The position numbers were made by a program, and so were the translations under genes. A model generated the notes under the pieces. That model made no database searches and was not told where the DNA came from. It worked only from the letters and a program-made list of their open reading frames with translations. 64,000 nt of DNA, taken from contig CANOTP010000009.1 of assembly GCA_947570135.1 (NCBI GenBank), forward strand, positions 1 to 64,000. The letters run 5' to 3'. Positions 9,326 to 18,398 of the stretch are shown one piece after another (the first letter of the stretch is position 1; every line of letters starts with the position of its first letter). This stretch comes from an uncultured Candidatus Melainabacteria bacterium. Its GTDB lineage: Bacteria > Cyanobacteriota > Vampirovibrionia > Gastranaerophilales > Gastranaerophilaceae.

Positions 9326-9348
9326 TCAGGTGTTTATAAAACACCTGA
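9326..9348 (-). promoter_or_regulatory. Hairpin abutting the Shine-Dalgarno of the ROK-like gene
   Basis: A 10-bp stem (9326-9335 with 9339-9348, loop of 3) lies in the 47-base gap between two - strand genes. On the transcript its 3' arm ends in UGA, the first bases of the UGAGGU ribosome binding site for the start at 9314. It could mask that site or act as an intercistronic stabiliser. There is no U-tract, so it does not look like a terminator on the - strand. Confidence 0.5.
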
Positions 9349-9361
9349 AAGAATTTTTTTG

Positions 9362-10651
9362 CTAATTATTTTTCTTTACAAGACCCGGGTCAAGGTAAGA
9401 GCCTGTTACAAATTTATTGAATAAATATTGGGCTTTTGGGAGCGCAACAGCTAGCAAGAAACTTGAGATTCCGATATTTGCCAAAATATTGAAACATTTT
9501 ACCCCTTTTGCTTTTTTTGCAAATTTTTCAATATTTCCTGAGCTTGCGGCATTGTTTACAAATGTTTCAAATTCGTTTCTGAATTTGCGCAAATCTCTTA
9601 AGTCGACAAATCTTCTCGGATCTCTGATGCCAGATTTCATATATGTTAATTTACCCATTTTGGCTGCGGATTGAGAGAAGAAGCTTTCAGGTTTTGAGTC
9701 AATAAAATCAAAAAGAACTTTTGCGTTTCCTGATTTCGGGATTTCGACTGTTCCTGATTCTATGGCTTCAATAAGGTTTTTGTTGCCTAAGATTAGCGGG
9801 TCAAGGTCGACGTTAACTTTAAACAGTTTTTTTGCAAGTTTATCCAAACCTTTTGCAATGTAAGCCGGGGTTACAAAGTTCAAAATTATAGAACCTGTCA
9901 TACGAAAGGCGTTCATATAAGCTTCTTCTTTATTTCGTGATGTAGAAACTCTGCCGACAGTCAATCCTCCGTCAGAGATTGCCATTTTATCAACGGTTCT
10001 TAGATTTGCAATTGTAGATACAAGACTTCTTGCGCCTGTGAAAGTGATATCCTTGCCCGTAAACTCGCTAAATGACGGACGAGGTTTTGTATAGTTGCTT
10101 ACTTGCGGATTCTGAGTTTCTTTTTGTTTACGCAGTTTTCTTGTCAGAGCAAAATTGAGCGGCGGCAGGATAAATCCCATAATTACAGTCGGGATAATAG
10201 TTGCTGCTGCAAATTTTTTGGTTAACATTTTTTCAAATACGGATTTATTGTTTTTTATTTTTACTAAATCCGCAACAGCTTCTTGAACATCTTTTTGTGC
10301 CATTGAACCGAATTTTTTGATATTATATTCGATACCCTGGAATTTTTTACCGCGAGTTTTGTCAGTTTTAAATAGATTTAAGTTAACAGCAGGGTTGTAG
10401 CCTTTTTTAACGATAAATTTATCGACTATTTTTTCTGTTGCGGGGATTCCGCCAAGCCAGATAGCTGATGTAACGTATTCGTCAATGAACCTTTCGCGGG
10501 TTGCGTCGTTTGCAATCTCGCGGGATTCTTTCATATTCTCTTTGCGCGCAATCAGAATCTTTGAAGGTGCTTCTATAAAGCAGTCACGTACTAAAAGCGG
10601 GTAAATGGTACTGTTATTTCCGATAGCGGATATTATACTTGTTATTGTCAT
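9362..10651 (-). CDS. Hypothetical protein, possible lineage-type membrane protein
   Basis: The 429-aa protein is not a family I can name. Hydrophobic segments occur at about 148-168 (AAATIIPTVIMGFILPP), 255-270 and 390-408, so it may associate with membrane. The middle contains ITFTGARSL, an F-T-G-A segment like the short F-x-A motifs in other unassigned proteins here. No catalytic signature is visible. The start is supported by UUGAGGU, which directly abuts a large leader inverted repeat (10663-10737). It is followed after 47 bases by the ROK-like gene on the same strand. Confidence 0.7.
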   Translation of the reverse strand: MTITSIISAIGNNSTIYPLLVRDCFIEAPSKILIARKENMKESREIANDATRERFIDEYVTSAIWLGGIPATEKIVDKFIVKKGYNPAVNLNLFKTDKTRGKKFQGIEYNIKKFGSMAQKDVQEAVADLVKIKNNKSVFEKMLTKKFAAATIIPTVIMGFILPPLNFALTRKLRKQKETQNPQVSNYTKPRPSFSEFTGKDITFTGARSLVSTIANLRTVDKMAISDGGLTVGRVSTSRNKEEAYMNAFRMTGSIILNFVTPAYIAKGLDKLAKKLFKVNVDLDPLILGNKNLIEAIESGTVEIPKSGNAKVLFDFIDSKPESFFSQSAAKMGKLTYMKSGIRDPRRFVDLRDLRKFRNEFETFVNNAASSGNIEKFAKKAKGVKCFNILANIGISSFLLAVALPKAQYLFNKFVTGSYLDPGLVKKNN

Positions 10652-10662
10652 AATTTGTTACC

Positions 10663-10737
10663 TCAATTCTTTTACTAATAAAACAACTTCTTCGCTTTTG
10701 TTTAATATCCTGAAGAAGTTGTGTTTATAAGAATTGA
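10663..10737 (-). promoter_or_regulatory. Long imperfect inverted repeat in a 5' leader
   Basis: Two nested perfect arms are visible: 10663-10671 with 10729-10737 (9 bp) and 10684-10693 with 10712-10721 (10 bp), with an 18-base loop and partly matching sequence between the arms. On the - strand transcript the outer arm ends in UUGA, the start of the UUGAGGU ribosome binding site for the gene starting at 10651. It may control translation of that gene. Confidence 0.5.
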
Positions 10738-10868
10738 TTTATTATTATTTTTACAAGCGCATTACCAATCTTACAACCTCTTCAGGTCGATATGATGGTT
10801 TTTATAATGCTTTTGTAAAAAGTTTATTGTCATTTGTGTTTCCTTTGTTTCTTTATTATATAAGAAAA

Positions 10869-11231
10869 CTACTTATTGTCAACTGTTTGTGCTGCTGCAT
10901 CGGCTTTTGCCGCGCGTTTTTTGTTTAAGGATTTATCTCCGCTCGCACCCATTGCGTACCCGAATGCAAGGTCTAGTGCAATTGCTAATGCAGCGATAGG
11001 AGTTTTTAGTTTGTCCGGAATGGTTTTCTTAAATGTTTTTGCAAGATCTTCGATTAAGTATCCTGTAGTAAATGCTTTTGCAATTTTACTTTTTGGAAAA
11101 CAATAAGGTGCTGCATTAAGAGCAATAGCAGCGGTTAGTGCTCCTGTTTTGTATGCGTTTGATTTTTTATAGGTATTACCTTGTTCTGTTTTAGCTTCGT
11201 ATCCTATAGGGTTTAGTCTAGAAATATTCAT
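10869..11231 (-). CDS. Small hypothetical membrane protein
   Basis: The 120-aa protein starts MNISRLNPIGYEAK, then has an Ala-rich hydrophobic stretch (about 29-45) and a second one (about 78-98), and ends in a Lys/Ala-rich tail. No known family is recognised. The start is well supported by AAGGAG 9 bases before the ATG. It lies between the DUF167 gene and the 429-aa gene on the same strand, but the 217-base gap with the inverted repeat makes a single operon uncertain. Confidence 0.7.
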   Translation of the reverse strand: MNISRLNPIGYEAKTEQGNTYKKSNAYKTGALTAAIALNAAPYCFPKSKIAKAFTTGYLIEDLAKTFKKTIPDKLKTPIAALAIALDLAFGYAMGASGDKSLNKKRAAKADAAAQTVDNK

Positions 11232-11281
11232 TTAATATTCTCCTTTTTTTATTATTAAATACGAAAATAATAAAATTTGCT

Positions 11282-11566
11282 CTATTCTAAAGTTTTTTTA
11301 AGTTGGTTTATTTTTTCTTCATCTGTTGTCATAAAAAGTATTGTTTTTTCTTTAGAGGTTTCACCTTTTACAATCTTAATTGAAGTTTTTGGAATTTTGA
11401 AGTTTTTTGATAAAAATTCAACTAAAGCTTTGTTTGCTTTACCGTCAATTGGTTGTGCTGTAATTTTTATTTTTATGATTTCGCCTTCATTTATAATCTC
11501 GTTTTTCTTTGCGTTGGGGGAAATTCTGATATTAATAATTATCCCGTCGGATGTTTGTTTAATCAT
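11282..11566 (-). CDS. DUF167 family protein (YggU-like)
   Basis: The 94-aa protein matches the small YggU/DUF167 family: IRISPNAKKNEI, VxxxPxxGKAN-type KITAQPIDGKANKALVEFL, and FKIPKTSIKIVKGETSKEK. Its function is not established. It is divergent from rel, with about 90 bases between the two starts. Confidence 0.9.
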   Translation of the reverse strand: MIKQTSDGIIINIRISPNAKKNEIINEGEIIKIKITAQPIDGKANKALVEFLSKNFKIPKTSIKIVKGETSKEKTILFMTTDEEKINQLKKTLE

Positions 11567-11610
11567 GTTTTAAATATATCATAAATATCATACCGATAGA
11601 TGAAATTTTT

Positions 11611-11639
11611 TTGTTTTTCTTGAAAATCATTAATATAAT
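11611..11639 (+). promoter_or_regulatory. Predicted sigma-70 promoter of rel
   Basis: TTGTTT (11611-11616) and a perfect TATAAT (11634-11639) are separated by 17 bases. The expected start near 11646 leaves a leader of only about 12 bases before the ATG at 11658, and no Shine-Dalgarno is visible. A second arrangement, TTGAAA 11620-11625 with TATCAT 11643-11648, would give an almost leaderless mRNA. Confidence 0.6.
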
Positions 11640-11657
11640 TTATATCATTATTCTATT

Positions 11658-13865
11658 ATGTCAGACATAGAAATATTTAAAGATATCAAGGAAATTTTAT
11701 TATCGCAGAACCATACGGAAGAAGATATAGCGCTTGTCGAAAAAGCATATAAGTTTGCAAAAAAGCTTCATGACGGGCAGTTTAGGGTGTCGGGTGAACC
11801 TTATATTATTCATCCTTGCGAGGTTGCAAAGATATTAGCGGGGTTAGAAGTTGATATACATACTTTAATTGCGGCGTTTTTGCATGATATTTTGGAAGAT
11901 ACCGATACAAAGCCCGAAACCATAGAAGAACTTTTCGGAACGGATGTTTTAAATCTTGTTCAGGGGGTTACAAAACTTGGCAAGTTGAAGTTTAAGTCAA
12001 AAGAAGAACGTCAGGCGGAGAATTTCAGACGTCTGTTTATTGCAATGGCAAATGATATTCGTGTAATCTTTCTAAAGCTTGCCGATAGACTTCACAATAT
12101 GCGTACTCTTAACTTTATGGAAGAATCCAAACAGAAAAAGATTGCGCAGGAAACTTTGGATATTTTTGCTCCTTTGGCAAACCGTTTAGGTATTTATAAA
12201 ATGAAAGCCGAATTAGAAGACTTATCGCTTCGTTATTTGGATCCTGAAAAGTATTACGAAATCGCGCAACTTGTTGCACAAACCAAAGCCGATAGAGAAG
12301 AAACGGTTAATCTTTTAATAGATAAAATTTCTCATGATGTAGCCAAAAACGGTATTAATGCGCAAATTACGGGCAGAGCAAAACATTATTTCAGTATTTA
12401 CGCTAAAATGAAGCGACAAAATATTAAGTTTAACGACTTATATGATATTACGGCCGTTCGTGTAATTGTGGATTCTATTCGCGAATGTTATGAAGTTTTG
12501 GGTCTGATTCACTCGCAGTTTAAGCCTATCCCGGGGCGTTTTAAGGATTATATTGCAATGCCGAAAGGTAATATGTATCAGTCATTGCACACATCTGTTA
12601 TTGGTCCTCGCTCAAAACCTCTGGAAGTTCAGATCAGAACCTGGGAAATGCATCAGGTTGCAGAATACGGGGTTGCTGCACACTGGAGGTATAAAGAAAA
12701 GGGTTCTCAAAAAGCCGATAACGCATCAGATTTAAAATTTTCTTGGATGCATAAGCTTGTTGAATACGAAAAAGATATGAAAAACGCAGAGGATTATGTT
12801 AAAAGCGTTAAACTTGACCTATTTTCCGATCAGGTATTTGCATTTACCCCCGGCGGAGATGTTCTGGACTTACCGAAAGATGCTACTCCTGTCGATTTTT
12901 CATACCGTATTCACTCCGATGTGGGGCATAAAACCGTTGGGGCCTTAGTTAACGGTCGTATTGTTCCTCTTAATACAAAACTAAATAACGGTGATATTGT
13001 TGAAATTTTAACATCAAAAACTCCGTCACCGCGCTTAGATTGGTTGACTTTTGTTGTTACAAAACAGGCATCGCAAAAAATTAAACAGTGGTTTAAGAAA
13101 AATAACCGCGAAGAACACGTTAAGCTTGGAAAATCTAATCTTGAACATGAACTTACCAAAGCTGTGTTTGATGATTATGTAAAATCTGGTGAGTTTGAAA
13201 AAGTTGCCAAGTCCATGAATTATCAGGGCGCGGATGATTTATTTGCAGCTGTAGGTTATGGAGAAACAACGGTTAATAAGGTTTTAAATAAACTTAAAAA
13301 ACCTGTTGAAAAAAGTATTGAAGATAATTTCCATAAAGGCGGCAGAAAAGCTTCCAAAAAGGATATTGAAGGCTTAGAAGGTCTGATGTACTCATTTGCA
13401 ATGTGCTGTTCGCCTATTCCGGGAGAACCTATTGTAGGTGTTGTAACCCGTTCAAAAGGGGTTTCCGTCCACAGAATTGACTGTAAAACTCTTGAAACAA
13501 TTCCGCATGAGCGCTTAATGGATATTAAGTGGGCAGGGGTTAATACAAATAAAACTTATACAACAACAATCAGAATTGAAACCGCAGAAAAATTAGGTCT
13601 GTTAAAAGATGTTATTTCGGCAGTTTCCGATAATAATACCAATATTGTGAACGCAACTATTAAAACCAAAAATCACGTCGGTATTATTGAAATGGGATTG
13701 GAACTTGATAATATCGATACTCTGAAAAAAGTAATCGCTTGTATTCAGTCTTTGCCTGATGTATTTAGTGTAAAAAGGATTCAAACATCTTCAAGTATGT
13801 TGAAAAAATCTTCTGCGCCTAAATCCCAAAAAAGTTTTAAACAGAAAAAGAATGATAAAAGATAA
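11658..13865 (+). CDS. rel: Bifunctional (p)ppGpp synthetase/hydrolase (RelA/SpoT family)
   Basis: The 735-aa protein has the long RSH layout: an HD hydrolase domain with H52 and H76-D77 (FLHDILEDT), a synthetase domain (about 235-350; GRAKHYFSIYAKM, YDITAVRVIV, RFKDYIAMPKGNMYQSLHT), a TGS domain (about 392-455; FAFTPGGDVLDLP), a Cys-containing conserved segment (SFAMCCSPIPGE) and a C-terminal ACT domain. Both catalytic centres look intact, so it should make and degrade the stringent-response alarmone. No Shine-Dalgarno precedes the ATG. The next gene follows after 21 bases. Confidence 0.96.
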   Translation: MSDIEIFKDIKEILLSQNHTEEDIALVEKAYKFAKKLHDGQFRVSGEPYIIHPCEVAKILAGLEVDIHTLIAAFLHDILEDTDTKPETIEELFGTDVLNLVQGVTKLGKLKFKSKEERQAENFRRLFIAMANDIRVIFLKLADRLHNMRTLNFMEESKQKKIAQETLDIFAPLANRLGIYKMKAELEDLSLRYLDPEKYYEIAQLVAQTKADREETVNLLIDKISHDVAKNGINAQITGRAKHYFSIYAKMKRQNIKFNDLYDITAVRVIVDSIRECYEVLGLIHSQFKPIPGRFKDYIAMPKGNMYQSLHTSVIGPRSKPLEVQIRTWEMHQVAEYGVAAHWRYKEKGSQKADNASDLKFSWMHKLVEYEKDMKNAEDYVKSVKLDLFSDQVFAFTPGGDVLDLPKDATPVDFSYRIHSDVGHKTVGALVNGRIVPLNTKLNNGDIVEILTSKTPSPRLDWLTFVVTKQASQKIKQWFKKNNREEHVKLGKSNLEHELTKAVFDDYVKSGEFEKVAKSMNYQGADDLFAAVGYGETTVNKVLNKLKKPVEKSIEDNFHKGGRKASKKDIEGLEGLMYSFAMCCSPIPGEPIVGVVTRSKGVSVHRIDCKTLETIPHERLMDIKWAGVNTNKTYTTTIRIETAEKLGLLKDVISAVSDNNTNIVNATIKTKNHVGIIEMGLELDNIDTLKKVIACIQSLPDVFSVKRIQTSSSMLKKSSAPKSQKSFKQKKNDKR

Positions 13866-13886
13866 TAATAAGTAAAGGAGCTTTAT

Positions 13887-14453
13887 ATGGTAATACCTGA
13901 ATTTACGTTAGAAAATGTTTTAAGAATATATTTTTATATAGCGGTCTTTGCAACTGTTTTGTTTGTATTGAAACTTGCTATTTTTACTATATTTGGCGGA
14001 GACAGTGAAGTCCATTCTGATTTTACATCTGAAACAGATGCGGATATTTCGTTTCACTTTCTGTCAATTCAATCTATTTTGGCATTTTTAATGGGTTTTG
14101 GCTGGATGGGTTACACCTGCATTCATCAATTGGGGTTTGAAACTCAATTGAAACCGTTTCTAATCTCATTCTGTGTCGGTGTAATATTTATGTTTTTGAA
14201 CGCGTTTCTAATGTTTATGGTTAGAAAGTTAGAAAAGAATGTTAAAGCAGATAAAAATACCTCACTAAACCGTATGGGAAAAGCTTATACATCGTTTGCT
14301 CCTAACGCTATGGGACAGGTAGAAATTGAAATAAGTGGAAAATTAACGGTAGAAAACGCAATGAATGCCACAGATGAAACTATCAATTCTTTTGACCCTG
14401 TCAAAGTTGTTAAGGTAATTGACGGTTTATTATATATAGAAAAAGTTAAATAA
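13887..14453 (+). CDS. NfeD/YqiJ-like membrane protein partnered with flotillin
   Basis: The 188-aa protein has three hydrophobic segments (about 10-34, 55-75, 88-112) and a C-terminal soluble part with beta-strand character (GQVEIEISGKL, DPVKVVKVIDGLLYIEKV) like the OB-fold of NfeD/YqiJ proteins. Such proteins are typically encoded beside flotillins and act with them in membrane microdomains. The flotillin gene follows after 26 bases with its own strong ribosome binding site. AAAGGAG precedes this ATG. Confidence 0.75.
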   Translation: MVIPEFTLENVLRIYFYIAVFATVLFVLKLAIFTIFGGDSEVHSDFTSETDADISFHFLSIQSILAFLMGFGWMGYTCIHQLGFETQLKPFLISFCVGVIFMFLNAFLMFMVRKLEKNVKADKNTSLNRMGKAYTSFAPNAMGQVEIEISGKLTVENAMNATDETINSFDPVKVVKVIDGLLYIEKVK

Positions 14454-14479
14454 TAAAGTACATAAAAAAGGAGAGAAAA

Positions 14480-15877
14480 ATGTTCGGATTAATTCTAACA
14501 ATTGCACTGATATTGGTTTCCGTATTCATGTTTGTAGCAAACCAATATAAAAGATGTCCGTCAAACAAAATCATTGTTGTTTACGGTAAAACAGGGGACG
14601 AAAGAACCGCAAAATGTGTTCACGGGGGCGGAACTTTTGTTATTCCTCTGATTCAGGATTATGGTGTGTTATCGCTTGAACCGATGACAACTGATATTGA
14701 CTTGAGAGGCGCACTTTCTAAAGGTAATATTCGTGTTGCAGTACCGTCAACTTTTACATTTGGTATTTCAACAGATCCGTCTATTATGATTAACGCAGCC
14801 GAACGTCTTTTAGGCTTATCTAAAATGGATGTAATCAATCAGGCAAGTGATATTATTTTAGGTCAATTACGTCTAGCAATCGCAACATTAACGATTGAAG
14901 AAATTAACCAGGATCGTGAAAAATTCTTGGAACAGATTAATGCTAACGTAAATACCGAACTTAATAAAATCGGGCTTGAAATTATCAACGTAAACATCAA
15001 GGATATTACGGATGAATCAGGCTATATTGACGCTATCGGTAAAAAAGCCGCAGCAGAAGCTATAAATAAAGCAAAAGTCGAAGTAGCTCAACAGGAAAAA
15101 CTTGGTGCCGTAGGTGAAGCATCAGCAAATAAAGAAAAAGAAGTTCAAGTAGCGGAACAGGCTGCTCAAACATCTATCGGTAAAACAAATGCCGAAAAAG
15201 AACAACGTATTAAAACAGCAGAACTTGAAGCTCAAGCTGTTGAAGGTGAAAACATTTCAAAAGCTAATATCGCCGAATACAATGCAACCCTGTCAGTTAA
15301 ACAGGCAGATGCTTATAGAGAAGGTGAAGTTGCAAAAGCAAACGCTCAGCGTGATGTATTGTTAGCTCAAAAAGAACAGGAAGAAGCAAAGCTTAAAAAA
15401 GAAGAACTTGCAAGACAAGAAGTTGAAAAACTTAAAATCCAGGTTCAAGCAGATGCAGAAGCAGAACGCGCAAGAAGGATTGCACTTGGTGAAGCTGATG
15501 CTATTAAAGCTAAATATTTCGCAGAAGCTGAAGGTGTTAAGGCTGTCTTAGAAGCAAAAGCTAAAGGTTACGAAGATTTGGTTAAGATTTCAAATAACAG
15601 ACCAGAAATTGCAACAAGCTTTTTGATGATTGAAAAACTTGAAACTCTTGTTGAAAAACAAGTTGAAGCAATTAAGAATATTAAATTTGATAAGATTACC
15701 GTATGGGACGGCGGAACAGGTTCTGCTAACGGTTCAACGACTGCAAACTTTATGAAAGATTTAATAAAAGCACTTCCTGCAATGCATGATTTGGCAGGGC
15801 AAGCTGGAATCGAATTGCCGCAAATCCTTGGCAAAGTTGATTCAGGCGTTGTTGAAGCTGAAGAAGTTGAAAAATAA
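14480..15877 (+). CDS. Flotillin family SPFH protein (FloT/YuaG/YqiK-like)
   Basis: The 465-aa protein has an N-terminal hydrophobic anchor (about 2-20), an SPFH/band-7 domain (about 28-190) and a long Ala/Glu/Lys/Gln coiled coil (about 190-400) with the repeated AEAE-type pattern of flotillins. Flotillins scaffold membrane microdomains. AAGGAGAG supports the ATG. It forms a two-gene unit with the NfeD-like gene and ends before a clear terminator at 15891-15921. Confidence 0.93.
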   Translation: MFGLILTIALILVSVFMFVANQYKRCPSNKIIVVYGKTGDERTAKCVHGGGTFVIPLIQDYGVLSLEPMTTDIDLRGALSKGNIRVAVPSTFTFGISTDPSIMINAAERLLGLSKMDVINQASDIILGQLRLAIATLTIEEINQDREKFLEQINANVNTELNKIGLEIINVNIKDITDESGYIDAIGKKAAAEAINKAKVEVAQQEKLGAVGEASANKEKEVQVAEQAAQTSIGKTNAEKEQRIKTAELEAQAVEGENISKANIAEYNATLSVKQADAYREGEVAKANAQRDVLLAQKEQEEAKLKKEELARQEVEKLKIQVQADAEAERARRIALGEADAIKAKYFAEAEGVKAVLEAKAKGYEDLVKISNNRPEIATSFLMIEKLETLVEKQVEAIKNIKFDKITVWDGGTGSANGSTTANFMKDLIKALPAMHDLAGQAGIELPQILGKVDSGVVEAEEVEK

Positions 15878-15890
15878 TTGCCAATATTTG

Positions 15891-15921
15891 AAAAAAGCCC
15901 TCGATTATCGAGGGCTTTTTT
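15891..15921 (+). terminator. Rho-independent terminator of the flotillin operon
   Basis: A stem with A6 and T6 outer arms and a GC core (15891-15904 with 15908-15921) has a 3-base loop. It ends at the stop codon of the convergent HTH gene and can serve both strands. Confidence 0.9.
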
Positions 15922-16129
15922 ATTGTTTTTTTCTTAATACAAGTTCGTATCCTAAAATATCGTATAAAAGTTTAATTTCGCTGTATTTTATTGTGTCACG
16001 GTTAAGTTTTCCCGAAATATTGTGAATCGTGTACAGTTTATTCAATCGTTCGGACATCCTTTTACAAAGTTCGGTCATTGTTATTTCGTTTTGCACTAAC
16101 AAGTGCTTTATTTGCTGTTTTGTGTTCAT
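15920..16129 (-). CDS. Small XRE-like helix-turn-helix protein
   Basis: The 69-aa protein looks like a minimal Cro/XRE-type HTH: IKHLLVQNEITMTELCKRM, then a recognition-helix region ending in ISGKLNRDTIKYSEI, then LLYDILGYELVL. Small proteins of this form are common in gut Firmicutes and related bacteria, with no firm function. It is divergent from the prepilin gene at 16220, with 90 bases between starts, so it could regulate that promoter. A TATAAT (16141 down to 16136) lies only 6 bases before the ATG and no Shine-Dalgarno is present, suggesting a leaderless mRNA. Confidence 0.7.
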   Translation of the reverse strand: MNTKQQIKHLLVQNEITMTELCKRMSERLNKLYTIHNISGKLNRDTIKYSEIKLLYDILGYELVLRKKQ

Positions 16130-16162
16130 TTCAGAATTATATAACAGTGTTTAACGAAAAGG

Positions 16163-16190
16163 TTGACTTTTTAATTATAACAACTATAAT
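16163..16190 (+). promoter_or_regulatory. Sigma-70 promoter of the prepilin gene
   Basis: TTGACT (16163-16168) and a perfect TATAAT (16185-16190) are separated by 16 bases. This is among the best consensus promoters in the window. The expected leader is about 22 bases and includes AAAGG. Confidence 0.75.
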
Positions 16191-16219
16191 TTAACCATAG
16201 CGACAAAGAAAGGTGTATA

Positions 16220-16924
16220 ATGAAGAAATGTTTAGGTTTTTCATTGGCTGAGGTTTTGATAACACTTGGTATAATAGGTGTTGTTGCTGCCCTTACAATT
16301 CCTGGGTTACTTACAAATATACAGGATTCCCATCTTAAGAAAAAGTGGAAAAAAGTATTTGCCGATGTTGCAAATGCGTACAGATTAGGCATGGATGATG
16401 AAGAATTATATATTCCTAATCTTGAGGGAGAAGCTTATAATTCTGTAGATGAATTGTATTACCGAATATTTTCGAATTTAAGTCCGTTAAGTATGTGTGT
16501 AACCCATATTACAACTCCTGCTGGAAAAATGAATGGTAGTAATTGCTATAATTATGGTTTAGGTAAGCTTTATAATAAAGGTTATAATGCTATACTTTGT
16601 TCTTCATTGAGCGGAGATGTTAATGGTTGTAGTTATAATAATATGAACGGTAATGCATTATTAAAAAATGGTGCAATATTATTTGCCCATGGGCAGTTAT
16701 GGGGGTATCCTAATATTTTGGTTGATGTTAATGGCGAAGCTAAACCTAATGTTGTTGGTCGTGATATGTTTATTATTTTAATTCGAGACGGAAAGGTTAT
16801 TCCCGGCGGAGCTCCGGGGTATGAATTGAAAGGGTGCGACAAAAAAATAGCATCCAGAGCAAATCATGATGCGGAAAATCTTTCAGGCAGCGGTTGCGGG
16901 TATAAATATTTGATAGAAAAATAA
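16220..16924 (+). CDS. Type IV prepilin-like protein
   Basis: The 234-aa protein has a short class III leader, MKKCLG, then the cleavage context G^FSLAEVLITLG and a hydrophobic helix, as in pseudopilins and type IV pilins. Glu5 of the mature form is present. The C-terminal region has the block VDVNGEAKPNVVGRD shared by the family members in this window, then a P-G-G segment and paired Cys. It should be processed by a prepilin peptidase such as that encoded at 39554. This copy has an intact start, a consensus promoter and AAAGG before the ATG. Confidence 0.88.
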   Translation: MKKCLGFSLAEVLITLGIIGVVAALTIPGLLTNIQDSHLKKKWKKVFADVANAYRLGMDDEELYIPNLEGEAYNSVDELYYRIFSNLSPLSMCVTHITTPAGKMNGSNCYNYGLGKLYNKGYNAILCSSLSGDVNGCSYNNMNGNALLKNGAILFAHGQLWGYPNILVDVNGEAKPNVVGRDMFIILIRDGKVIPGGAPGYELKGCDKKIASRANHDAENLSGSGCGYKYLIEK

Positions 16925-16964
16925 AATTTTTGATATTTTTATTTTGATATGATATTTTAATTAT

Positions 16965-18344
16965 ATGAAATGGACTAAAGAAAACCTTCTTAAAGCTTTG
17001 TCGAACGTTAAAATTTATAATATGCCAGATGATTACATTTCGGGCGGAGTTTTTGTAACCCCTGTTAACGCGGGTGATAATATGATTTGTGCACTCAGGA
17101 AAGATGATGAGAATGCGGGGCTTTCTCTTGCGTTTTTTGAAACAGTAAAAGATAAATTTCAAATCCCTGCAATTATGTGTACGGATTATGAGACCTTTAA
17201 ACATATTAACCTTCCGATAATTGAGGTAGAAAATATTTCTCAGGCATTATATCAAATGGCAGGTTTTGTAAGAGATTCTTATAACGGTAAAGTTGTTGCA
17301 ATCACGGGTTCTGCGGGTAAATCCACGACTACGGGAATTTGTTATGAAGCTTTAAAACGCTATGGGGCGGACGGTAATATCAATAAAGCAAATACTGTTT
17401 TCGGACTTTCGTGGAATATGACGGATTACGATATAAGTGTTCCTTATTGGGTTAATGAGGTTTCACTCAATAAAGGAATGTACCCGAGTGCAAGGTTGGT
17501 TCGACCTGATGTTGCCGTTATTACAAATGTTGCACCTGTTCACTTGAAAACAAACGAAACTTTAGAAACTGTTGCACAGTTAAAATCAAGAATTTTTACC
17601 GATATGTCGGAAGGTTCGTTTGCCGTTTTGAATAAGGATATGGAGTATTTTGAGGTTGCATTTTCTGCAGCGAAAGCTAAAGGGTTAAATATTTTAACTT
17701 TTGGTCAAAGTGAAAATGCGAATATTAAGGTTTTTGTAAACGAGTCGAGCTGCGGGTTAATTATTGCGGGGCAAGTTGTTGAAATTTCGAAGTTACCTTT
17801 GCCTCTTCATATTTTACTTGATATGGCGGCTGTTGTCTGCGTATTTGCCGCTTTAGGTTTGTCTGTTAATGATGATTTGTTAAATGTTTTCAAATCTTTC
17901 AAACCTCTGGTGGGTCGCGGAACGATTTCACGTTTAAAGCTTGATGAAAATCGTTCTGTTCTGGTTATGGATGAAAGTTATAACGCCAACCCTTTGTCTA
18001 TGAAAATGACACTTGATGGGTTTAATTCTTTGTACGGTAATAAAGAAAACAAAATTCTTATTCTGGGTGACATGTCAGAAGGCGGGATTGATACGCTAAA
18101 TCAGCATAAAAATCTTGCGCAAATCGTTCTTGATATTGCACCTTCTAAAGTTTTTCTTGTCGGGCAGTATATGACAGTTTTATATTACGCGTTAAAAGAA
18201 AAGCTTGATGTATGTTATTACAGCGGGGTTGATGCTTTGTTAGAAAATATCACTTCCCACATTCCCGATGACAGTTATATTTTTGTTAAAGGTTCGCATT
18301 CGGTCGGGTTAGACAAAGTTATTGAGAAGTTTAAAGGAAATTGA
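16965..18344 (+). CDS. MurF-like Mur ligase (UDP-MurNAc-tripeptide--D-Ala-D-Ala ligase type)
   Basis: The 459-aa Mur ligase has the ATP loop GSAGKSTTT at 115-123 and MurF-type C-terminal motifs: DESYNANPLSMKMTL, LILGDMSEGG and VKGSHSVGLDKV. MurF adds D-Ala-D-Ala to the peptidoglycan precursor. The N-terminal domain is divergent: the usual T-D-S-R substrate motif is not obvious, and the central segment reads NKANTVFGLSWNM and EVSLNKGMYPSARL. It may therefore be a divergent MurF or a paralogue with another substrate. No Shine-Dalgarno is seen; TATGAT (16948-16953) lies 12 bases before the ATG. Confidence 0.75.
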   Translation: MKWTKENLLKALSNVKIYNMPDDYISGGVFVTPVNAGDNMICALRKDDENAGLSLAFFETVKDKFQIPAIMCTDYETFKHINLPIIEVENISQALYQMAGFVRDSYNGKVVAITGSAGKSTTTGICYEALKRYGADGNINKANTVFGLSWNMTDYDISVPYWVNEVSLNKGMYPSARLVRPDVAVITNVAPVHLKTNETLETVAQLKSRIFTDMSEGSFAVLNKDMEYFEVAFSAAKAKGLNILTFGQSENANIKVFVNESSCGLIIAGQVVEISKLPLPLHILLDMAAVVCVFAALGLSVNDDLLNVFKSFKPLVGRGTISRLKLDENRSVLVMDESYNANPLSMKMTLDGFNSLYGNKENKILILGDMSEGGIDTLNQHKNLAQIVLDIAPSKVFLVGQYMTVLYYALKEKLDVCYYSGVDALLENITSHIPDDSYIFVKGSHSVGLDKVIEKFKGN

Positions 18345-18398
18345 TATTGTTATGGATTTGTTGTATAATCTAAAATATCGCAGAAGTGAGAGTAAAAA

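Noticed and set aside
10734-10928. A 64-codon + strand ORF in the gap before the 120-aa gene
   Set aside because: It lies in AT-rich leader sequence, overlaps the end of the real - strand gene and has no Shine-Dalgarno.
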